NCBI GenBank assembly: GCA_028691595.1
Contig: JAQUZA010000140.1
Coordinates: forward strand, 1 to 7,676
From: Candidatus Rifleibacteriota bacterium
GTDB lineage: Bacteria; Muiribacteriota; Ozemobacteria; Ozemobacterales; Ozemobacteraceae
Reading direction: 5' to 3'
Length of the DNA stretch: 7,676 nucleotides
Shown: in pieces, positions 1 to 5,327 of the stretch
Layout of the letters: every line of letters starts with the position of its first letter
Position numbering within the stretch: the first letter of the stretch is position 1
Notes under the pieces: generated by a model
What the model was told of the DNA's origin: nothing
What the model saw: only the letters and a program-made list of their open reading frames with translations
Database searches by the model: none
Made by a program: the position numbers and the translations under genes

Positions 1-1
1 G

Positions 2-1714
2 CAGACCTTTATCGAAATAGCCGACAAAGTCGCAGATGGCGATGTAACCGAAGGTCTTGAAGATCTGCGTCTGAGTGACCTCGAAGAAGTTCAGGGCAGT
101 TTCACCAAGATTGTCGGCAGTATGATCGAGTCTCGGGTCGCAATTGAAGACTACATGAAGACGATCAGCGAGATCAATAAAGAACTCGAACTCAAGGTTG
201 ATTCCTTGTCTGCTCTCTATTACGCGAGCCAGGCTATGGGCGGCAGTCTGAATGTCGATACTCTTGTACGCAATTTTATAACAATTTTTACCGACAGGCT
301 TGGTGTGAGCGGGGCCGGTGTCATGCTCTACAACGAAAAGACCGACCTGGTAAGCGTCAAAGACCTGATCGGCATTTCACCCGAATTATTTGCCAAATTC
401 AGGTTCTATTCAGACAATCAGATTCTGGCCCGCATTTTTTCTGATGACGGCTACTGGCAGCCAGACGATCAGGAAATCAACCTTCTGGTTGCCGAATTTG
501 AATCTGACGAAATGCGTCGCATCCGCCTGATGTTTCCCATGCGCATTAAAGATCATTTTGTCGGGCTGCTGCTGCTCACAGACAAAAAGGGTGGAAACTG
601 GCTGCCCGGAGATTTTCAGATGATTCAGGCTGTCGTAGGCCTGGCCAGCACCTCTATCAACAATGCCATGCTCTTTGAAAACTCTGAAACGACCAAGAAC
701 GAACTTGATCATAAGGTTTTCAATCTGATGACTCTGCAGCAGTCGAGCAAGGTTCTCAGCTCAACTCTCGATCTTAACGAGCTCATTAACATATCGATAG
801 ATATGTTTCTCGAAACGGTGTGGGCAAATAAGGGCATCTTGATGCTCTTTTCAGACGAGCGCCCCGAACTTGAGGTCAAGGCCTTCAAAGGTATTACCAA
901 AGCAGAAGTCGATGCTCTGAAAAAAGACTCTGCCGAAGCCTGGGCAATGACCACCATGGAAAAAGAGAAAAAACCTATTTTTGCCCAGGAAATATCTGGC
1001 CGCAGCTACCAGGCTTATACCACTGTTAATCGTGATCTGCCCTTCGCCGTTTATATTCCGATGCTCAAAGAAGGTGAGTTATACGGTGTTATTAAGGTCG
1101 GTGCCAAGATCAACGGCCAGCCGTTCACCGAAAACGACCTTGAATTCTTTGCAACTCTAGCTTCACAAGCAGTTATTGCCTTCGAAAATGCCCGACTTTA
1201 TTCGCTGGCAATTACCGATTCAATAACTAAACTATATGTTCATCGCTATTTCCAGTTGCGCCTCGACGAAGAAGTGGCCCGCAGCCGACGTTACAATTCA
1301 ACCATCTCGCTGTTAATGTGTGACATCGACCACTTCAAGCCCATAAATGATAATTACGGCCACCAGCAGGGCGATGCCATCCTCAAGGAAGTCAGCAAAA
1401 TTTTGCGTAAAAACGTCAGAAATACTGATATCGCGGCCCGCTACGGTGGTGAAGAGTTCGCCATCATTCTGCCCGAAACGACTCAGGCTGATGCCAAGAT
1501 AGTTGCAGAGCGCATTCGCCGCGATGTCGCCCACTTTGATTTCCCGTCGATCATGCCCGGGCAGCCCTCCGTAAAATGTTCGATTTCCATCGGCGGGGCG
1601 GGTTTCCCGCTGAATGCCGACAGCAAGGATCAGCTTATTCAGAAGGCCGCCAGCGCCTTGTATAAAGCCAAGGGGGGCGGCCGCAACAAAGTGGTACTGT
1701 GCGGAATTGACTGA
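2..1714 (+). CDS. Diguanylate cyclase, HAMP-GAF-GAF-GGDEF sensor protein (5' end outside window)
   Basis: Makes cyclic di-GMP from two GTP, probably as a membrane-bound sensor. The frame is open from base 2, and the 40 codons before the ATG at 122 encode a HAMP-like end (FIEIADKVADGDV, then DLEEVQGSF). The ATG at 122 is therefore an internal Met and the gene starts left of the window, probably with membrane segments and a sensor domain. Numbered from base 2, the order is HAMP end at about 1-45, helical linker, GAF-like domain about 80-230, second helical linker and GAF about 250-398, and GGDEF about 405-570. In the GGDEF domain I see DIDHFKPIND (metal and substrate site), RYGGEEF (intact active site, bases 1439-1459) and RNTD five residues upstream (bases 1418-1429). 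RNTD is the RxxD inhibitory I-site, so product feedback is expected. The usual TDxLTGLxNRR entry motif is degenerate (TDSITKLYVHRYF). No EAL or HD-GYP domain follows. The stop overlaps the next gene's start, so this is the first visible gene of an operon. The ligands of the GAF domains are unknown. Confidence 0.93.
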   Translation, partial: QTFIEIADKVADGDVTEGLEDLRLSDLEEVQGSFTKIVGSMIESRVAIEDYMKTISEINKELELKVDSLSALYYASQAMGGSLNVDTLVRNFITIFTDRLGVSGAGVMLYNEKTDLVSVKDLIGISPELFAKFRFYSDNQILARIFSDDGYWQPDDQEINLLVAEFESDEMRRIRLMFPMRIKDHFVGLLLLTDKKGGNWLPGDFQMIQAVVGLASTSINNAMLFENSETTKNELDHKVFNLMTLQQSSKVLSSTLDLNELINISIDMFLETVWANKGILMLFSDERPELEVKAFKGITKAEVDALKKDSAEAWAMTTMEKEKKPIFAQEISGRSYQAYTTVNRDLPFAVYIPMLKEGELYGVIKVGAKINGQPFTENDLEFFATLASQAVIAFENARLYSLAITDSITKLYVHRYFQLRLDEEVARSRRYNSTISLLMCDIDHFKPINDNYGHQQGDAILKEVSKILRKNVRNTDIAARYGGEEFAIILPETTQADAKIVAERIRRDVAHFDFPSIMPGQPSVKCSISIGGAGFPLNADSKDQLIQKAASALYKAKGGGRNKVVLCGID

Positions 1715-2157
1715 TGGCTGTAAAAATTGACAATTCAAAGATAAGCGGCAGGGCCGGCGCAAATAAGCCTGCACAGAGTGGTTCCGCCCAGAACGGTGAG
1801 TTCCGCGCCAGTTTCAAAGAAGCCCGACTCGGTATTTTTAACGGCACCATGAAAGAGCTTATCGATGAGGTTAAGGCCCGGGGTGAGAAGTTTCTTAGAA
1901 ACCCTGAAGAGGGCCTGTTGAATTCTTACAAAGAGTCGGTTAAGCTGTTTTTGAATCGTTTAAAAAATGAATTTTTGTCTCTTAAAGAAGAATTTGGTGC
2001 AAAACGGGATGGCGAACAAAAGGTTTTTCAGACCGTAAATACCGCCGAGGGCGAAGTTGCTTCGTTAACGCGCGAGGCCCTGTCAGAAGGAAAAGCCATA
2101 AATCTGCTGGCCAGCCTCGATGATATTCGCGGCCTGGTGCTCGACGTTATAGGTTAA
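1714..2157 (+). CDS. YaaR-like DUF327 family protein
   Basis: A 147-residue soluble, mostly helical, charged protein without signal peptide or membrane segment. The ATG shares its A with the TGA stop of the cyclase (TGATG), which implies translational coupling. I assign it to DUF327 (B. subtilis YaaR) from length and layout: a polar, variable first 30 residues, a FKEAR stretch, a central helix with ELIDEVKARGEKFLRNP, a YKESVKLFLNRL segment, and a typical ending with INLLASLDDIRGLVLDVIG. That ending corresponds to the family's NLL-x(4)-I-x-GL end. The family has no established biochemical function. In Bacillus, yaaR lies next to yaaQ/darA, a cyclic di-AMP receptor, in the tmk-holB region. Here it lies between a c-di-GMP synthase and rapZ instead. 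The assignment rests on recalled family features, not an alignment. Confidence 0.72.
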   Translation: MAVKIDNSKISGRAGANKPAQSGSAQNGEFRASFKEARLGIFNGTMKELIDEVKARGEKFLRNPEEGLLNSYKESVKLFLNRLKNEFLSLKEEFGAKRDGEQKVFQTVNTAEGEVASLTREALSEGKAINLLASLDDIRGLVLDVIG

Positions 2158-2161
2158 AAAC

Positions 2162-3034
2162 ATGGAACAGACATCTCCACTTCAACTGATAATCATTACC
2201 GGCCTCTCGGGGGCCGGCAAGTCGACGGCTTCACATTTCTTTGAAGACTCAGGGTATTTCTGCATGGATAACGTGCCGCCAGCCCTGCTTCCAAAATTTA
2301 TACAGATTTGCCTTGAATCGAATGGCCGCCTGACAAAAATTGCCGTTGTGATCGATGCCCGCGGTGGCAGCTTTTTTCGCAAGCTTTTTGAAGCTATCGA
2401 TGATGTCAAAAAGATGGGTGTTGATGTTCGCATTCTCTATCTTGAGTCCTCAGAAGACTCCCTGGTCAGAAGATTCTCTGAAACCCGGCGCAAACATCCA
2501 CTAAATCGTGGTGGCCGGGTAATTGACGATATTCTCGAAGAACGTTCACTGCTTGAGACAACCCGTGACCGGGCTGATTATATTATCGATACCACCAGCA
2601 TGAACGGCCGCGAACTCCAGGAAGAAATTCGGAAATTTTCACAGGGTTTTGTCGGGCCACGCGCCATGTCGGTCGTATTTGTCAGTTTCGGCTTCAAACA
2701 CGGTGTACCACTTGATTGTGACCTTGTTTTTGACGTTCGTTTTTTGCCCAACCCATTTTATATTGCCCAGCTTAAAACGCTTACAGGCATCAATAAAGAA
2801 GTTTACGATTACGTTTTTGCTTCAGATGCCGCTAAACAATATGCTCAAAAACTCAAGGATTTTATTGAGTTCCAGATTCCGTTGTTTATAAGTGAACCTA
2901 AAACAAGGTTGCAGATCGCCATTGGCTGTACCGGTGGTAGACACCGTTCCGTCGCTTTTGCCGAGTATCTTTTTAAAGAGATCAGCAACGATCATATCTC
3001 AACCTCAAAAATTCACCGCGACCTCAACCTCTAA
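2162..3034 (+). CDS. rapZ: RapZ/YvcJ family nucleotide-binding protein
   Basis: A P-loop ATPase/GTPase-like regulator of 290 residues, the usual family length. The N-terminal kinase-like domain carries the Walker A motif GLSGAGKS at residues 14-21, MDNVPPALLPKF at 35-46, DARGG at 65-69 and RRKHPL at 109-114. The C-terminal domain shows the family signatures FGFKHGVP (176-183), DLVFDVRFLPNP (187-198), GCTGGRHRSV (255-264) and the end HRDL. In E. coli RapZ binds the sRNA GlmZ and glucosamine-6-phosphate and so sets GlmS levels, the entry into peptidoglycan and LPS precursors; in Bacillus YvcJ affects competence. E. coli RapZ has a basic C-terminal RNA-binding tail; here the protein stops at HRDLNL, so the GlmZ mechanism should not be assumed. 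The ATG lies 4 nt after the yaaR-like stop with only a weak Shine-Dalgarno, which suggests coupled translation. The yvcK and whiA neighbours usual in Firmicutes are absent from the window. No clear intrinsic terminator follows. Confidence 0.95.
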   Translation: MEQTSPLQLIIITGLSGAGKSTASHFFEDSGYFCMDNVPPALLPKFIQICLESNGRLTKIAVVIDARGGSFFRKLFEAIDDVKKMGVDVRILYLESSEDSLVRRFSETRRKHPLNRGGRVIDDILEERSLLETTRDRADYIIDTTSMNGRELQEEIRKFSQGFVGPRAMSVVFVSFGFKHGVPLDCDLVFDVRFLPNPFYIAQLKTLTGINKEVYDYVFASDAAKQYAQKLKDFIEFQIPLFISEPKTRLQIAIGCTGGRHRSVAFAEYLFKEISNDHISTSKIHRDLNL

Positions 3035-3105
3035 GCCCGTCATTTTATAGAACCTTCTTGACAATGAAAGAGGGTACTCTTAGCCTGTCAAAAAAAGAAA
3101 TGGGC
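3035..3105 (+). promoter_or_regulatory. Nested inverted repeat before the first SLH porin
   Basis: The 81-nt gap between rapZ and the porin can fold almost end to end. The arms are CATTT (3041-3045) with AAATG (3098-3102), flanked by GCC/GGC; TTGACA (3058-3063) with TGTCAA (3086-3091); and AAGAG (3068-3072) with CTCTT (3077-3081) closing a GGTA loop. The hairpin is followed by A residues, not T, so it is not a + strand terminator. TTGACA could also be a -35 box, with a poor TAGCCT at 17 nt as -10. The outer 3' arm ends about 10 nt before the porin start codon and could affect ribosome access. That last point is inference. Confidence 0.4.
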
Positions 3106-3115
3106 GAAGAAACAG

Positions 3116-4954
3116 ATGCGCGGTATTGCAACCATTGTTATGTTCCTGCTGCTCTGGGCGCAGCCGCTTCTGGCCGGGGTTTTTAGCGACGTTCCGCCAG
3201 GGCATCCGGCTCGTGCTGCAATTGAGACTCTTTTTGCAAAGGGCATAATCAAAGGAGTCGATCAACAAACTTTTGCCGGCGATCGAAGCATCAGCAGATA
3301 TGAGCTTGCCCTGTCGTTTTTTCGCATCCTGGCCCGCCTTGAAGAGCCAATAACTGCCGACTGCGTCGCCTTGTCAGATCAAGACATCAGTAATATTGAT
3401 TACCTTAAAAATAATTTTTCTGAAGAACTCTTTTTGCTGGGGTTGCGCGTCGAAATAGCCCAGAACCGCAAAGAACAGCTGCGTGAAGAAATAGATCTTT
3501 TGCGCGCCAGAGTCAAAAACGCTGAAACGAGCATAAGAAAAGCGTCTACTGAAGTTAAAGTGGCCGGTGACTGGCTTGTGAGGCACACCGCTAAAACGCA
3601 TCGCGACGACCATGCTGTTAACGCTTTTTCCGGATCATCACGGCCGGGCAACAGCAATAACACTCTGACCGAATCTCAGATAAGGCTCAGCTTCAAAAGC
3701 AGGTTATCAGATGATATCAGCGTTTTTTCACGTTTCAGGTTGTTTGATCGTGGCGATACATCTTTTTCTGCACCTCAGTCGGTTCGCGGCGGTGCTTATG
3801 GCCTGAATGGCATCGGTAATGTTTCAAACGGCGATCTCGTAGTTGATAATGCCTATATCGAAATAAAAAAAGCCCTCGGTTCGCGTGAAGATCTGGTTCT
3901 GGGTCGTATTACCAGCCAGTCAGGTCACGGGTTACTGCTCAACGCTGACTTTGATGTGCTCCGCTTTTCCCGTGAATCTTCAAGGTCATCTGCTCATGTG
4001 CAATATATCTATGATCGCCATAAGGGTGTTTATAAAGATGCTGCCGATGTTGATTTTCGCGGGGTTTTTAATGCTGGTTATCGTCGCTCATTACGATCTG
4101 GAAATTTTTATGCGAATATTTTTGCCCAGGATTCCCCCAACCTTGTTAATCGTAGAATCCCCGGGACATTTACCCCTGGAACCGCCCCGGGTGAGCAGAA
4201 GAACGATCAGCGCCGCGACTTTGAAACGGGTTGTACTTTAAAATTTGGAAAAAGCGCCTGTTTAACCGCCGACCTCGCCGTGGCACTTACTGATTATCGC
4301 GCAAAAATCGCAAAACCAGCTGCCGGCAACATGCTTGATGTGGATCTAAGAGGAATGGCCGGGCACGCTGCGCTCGACTGGCAGCCTGGCGGGCCATTTT
4401 CCCTGAAGCTTGCCTGGAATTTTGCCAATGATGAATTTGCCGGAGCCTACGCTCTCGACCTCGATCGCAGATACAGTGATGCTGCTGAAGCGCCGTATGA
4501 AGATATCGCCCGGGGCAACAACTGGTTCAGATACGGGCTTCAGAACATGAGTGACTTGAAGCTGCAGGCAGATTATAACCCCCGGGGGCGGCATTCTTTT
4601 CGGGTGACCGCCGACTTTTTGCGTGAAGTCAAAGACCAGGTTTACAACGATTTGAGTCACCATCTTGCCGGTAATTCTGACGGGGCGATTCCTGTTGGTT
4701 TCGTCGCTGCAAACTCGCCTTATGACACCTTCAACAATATTGGGGTTGCAAATCCTGAAATGCAGATTCTTTCGTGCGAATATCGCTATCGATTGCAAAA
4801 AAATACCAGCCTTCGGGTTGGGTATGTCAGGTGCGATTTTAGTGGTGAGGCTTTCAGAAGATCGGTTACTCCGGTTTCTATTCCGTCTGGTCGCGGTTTT
4901 AGAGGTGATTACGACTACAATATGTTGTGGCTTGAGGTGTATAGCAGGTTTTGA
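3116..4954 (+). CDS. SLH-domain outer-membrane porin, paralogue 1
   Basis: A predicted outer-membrane beta-barrel tethered to the cell wall, of the OmpM/SomA type. Residues 1-20 form a signal peptide (MRGIATIVMF, LLLWAQPLLA, cleavage before GVFSDV). One SLH domain follows at about 21-72 (FSDVPPGHPA, then GIIKG and SRYELA). A heptad-like helix at about 95-145 is the presumed coiled coil crossing the periplasm. The rest, from about 147, alternates as amphipathic strands and ends DYDYNMLWLEVYSRF; the terminal Phe is the usual BAM recognition signal. Blocks shared with the downstream paralogue include LVRHT, GNSNN followed by LTESQIR, YEDIARGN and the last 15 residues. It has five cysteines (83, 373, 382, 554, 573), unlike the paralogue. 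The start at 3116 is chosen because it gives a complete signal peptide; the ribosome site is weak (GGGCGAAGA). Codon use is mixed, with AGA/AGG Arg codons, suggesting moderate expression. The solute passed is unknown. Confidence 0.88.
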   Translation: MRGIATIVMFLLLWAQPLLAGVFSDVPPGHPARAAIETLFAKGIIKGVDQQTFAGDRSISRYELALSFFRILARLEEPITADCVALSDQDISNIDYLKNNFSEELFLLGLRVEIAQNRKEQLREEIDLLRARVKNAETSIRKASTEVKVAGDWLVRHTAKTHRDDHAVNAFSGSSRPGNSNNTLTESQIRLSFKSRLSDDISVFSRFRLFDRGDTSFSAPQSVRGGAYGLNGIGNVSNGDLVVDNAYIEIKKALGSREDLVLGRITSQSGHGLLLNADFDVLRFSRESSRSSAHVQYIYDRHKGVYKDAADVDFRGVFNAGYRRSLRSGNFYANIFAQDSPNLVNRRIPGTFTPGTAPGEQKNDQRRDFETGCTLKFGKSACLTADLAVALTDYRAKIAKPAAGNMLDVDLRGMAGHAALDWQPGGPFSLKLAWNFANDEFAGAYALDLDRRYSDAAEAPYEDIARGNNWFRYGLQNMSDLKLQADYNPRGRHSFRVTADFLREVKDQVYNDLSHHLAGNSDGAIPVGFVAANSPYDTFNNIGVANPEMQILSCEYRYRLQKNTSLRVGYVRCDFSGEAFRRSVTPVSIPSGRGFRGDYDYNMLWLEVYSRF

Positions 4955-4990
4955 AATTTCGCTCATGGGTTTTATATTAACAGCCGATTC

Positions 4991-5049
4991 AAAATTGTCA
5001 GAAAATTTTAAAAAAAATGCTTGACAAACTTTGCGTCTGCAACTATAGT
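4991..5049 (+). promoter_or_regulatory. Strong sigma70-type promoter of the second SLH porin
   Basis: TTGACA at 5021-5026 and TATAGT at 5044-5049 are separated by exactly 17 nt: a perfect -35 box and a five-of-six -10 box. An A/T-rich stretch at about 4991-5018 sits where an UP element would be. Transcription should start near 5056, leaving a leader of about 270 nt before the ATG at 5328. No intrinsic terminator for the first porin is seen between 4955 and this promoter, so some read-through into the second porin is possible. Confidence 0.85.
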
Positions 5050-5082
5050 CTCGAACTAAGGATTTTGGCATTTAGTATTCGC

Positions 5083-5208
5083 CAGGTGTCTAAGAAAGGG
5101 GGTGTCTCTCTAGAAGGTAGCCTGTTGAATGCGCTGAAGTCTCAGGGGTGTAAAGCACCCGGGGGAAAGACCTGATAAGAGTCGACGAAAGATATTTTGA
5201 GAAACCGC
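5083..5208 (+). ncRNA. Candidate structured leader RNA, copy A (unrecognised class)
   Basis: This lies in the untranslated leader of the second porin and matches 7543-7670 in order and spacing. P1 is CAGGT (5083-5087) with GCCTG (5120-5124), 42 nt across. It encloses a purine arm AGGGGG (5097-5102) that can pair, with wobbles, to CTCTCT (5106-5111). GAAGTC follows at 5136-5141. P2 is TCAGG (5142-5146) with CCTGA (5171-5175). Inside it, P3 is GGTG (5147-5150) with CACC (5156-5159) and a TAAAG loop, followed by a run of five G. A conserved AACCGC closes the element (5203-5208). No U-run follows, so translational control or mRNA stabilisation is likelier than termination. I compared it by eye with c-di-GMP, cobalamin, c-di-AMP and SAM riboswitches and found no match. 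Ligand and function are unknown. Confidence 0.6.
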
Positions 5209-5224
5209 CTACGTTAAAGGAAAC

Positions 5225-5240
5225 AAGGACACTATTAATG
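5225..5240 (+). promoter_or_regulatory. Upstream in-frame start with a good ribosome site
   Basis: AAGGA (5225-5229) stands 8 nt before an ATG at 5238 that is in frame with the second porin. Starting here would add 30 hydrophilic residues (beginning MTAEYRIARED) before the signal peptide. The ATG at 5328 also has a ribosome site (AGGGG, 5316-5320, 7 nt spacing) and directly starts a classic signal peptide, so I treat 5328 as the main start. The upstream site may be a regulatory translation start or a chance match. Confidence 0.35.
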
Positions 5241-5327
5241 ACAGCGGAATATCGAATAGCCAGAGAAGATTCGAACCCAGGAAAAGCCCCAGTAATATTT
5301 CCAAAATTTACCTACAGGGGAAAACTA

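Noticed and set aside
122..1714. ATG at 122 as the true start of the diguanylate cyclase
   Set aside because: The frame is open back to the window edge and encodes a HAMP-like segment directly continuous with the protein, so the ATG is internal.
3058..3105. Intrinsic terminator after rapZ
   Set aside because: The hairpin is followed by A residues on the + strand, and no converging minus-strand gene exists to use the opposite T-run.
4346..5071. Long antisense open frame over the end of the first porin
   Set aside because: It lies across the porin barrel and the strong + strand promoter, and its translation is basic and without family features.
5102..5113. Tiny leader reading frames (GTG TCT CTC TAG in copy A, GTG TAA in copy B)
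   Set aside because: The purine tract touches the GTG without ribosome-site spacing and the frames are not conserved in length or content.
5171..5190. Hammerhead ribozyme core (CTGATAA followed by CGAAA)
   Set aside because: The core has A where CTGANGA needs G, I see no complete set of flanking stems, and copy B lacks the motif.
5083..5208. Leader as a known c-di-GMP (GEMM), cobalamin or c-di-AMP (ydaO) riboswitch
   Set aside because: GGTAGCC, AGGTGTC and GGGGGAA each recall short pieces of these classes, but their remaining conserved cores and domain order are missing.
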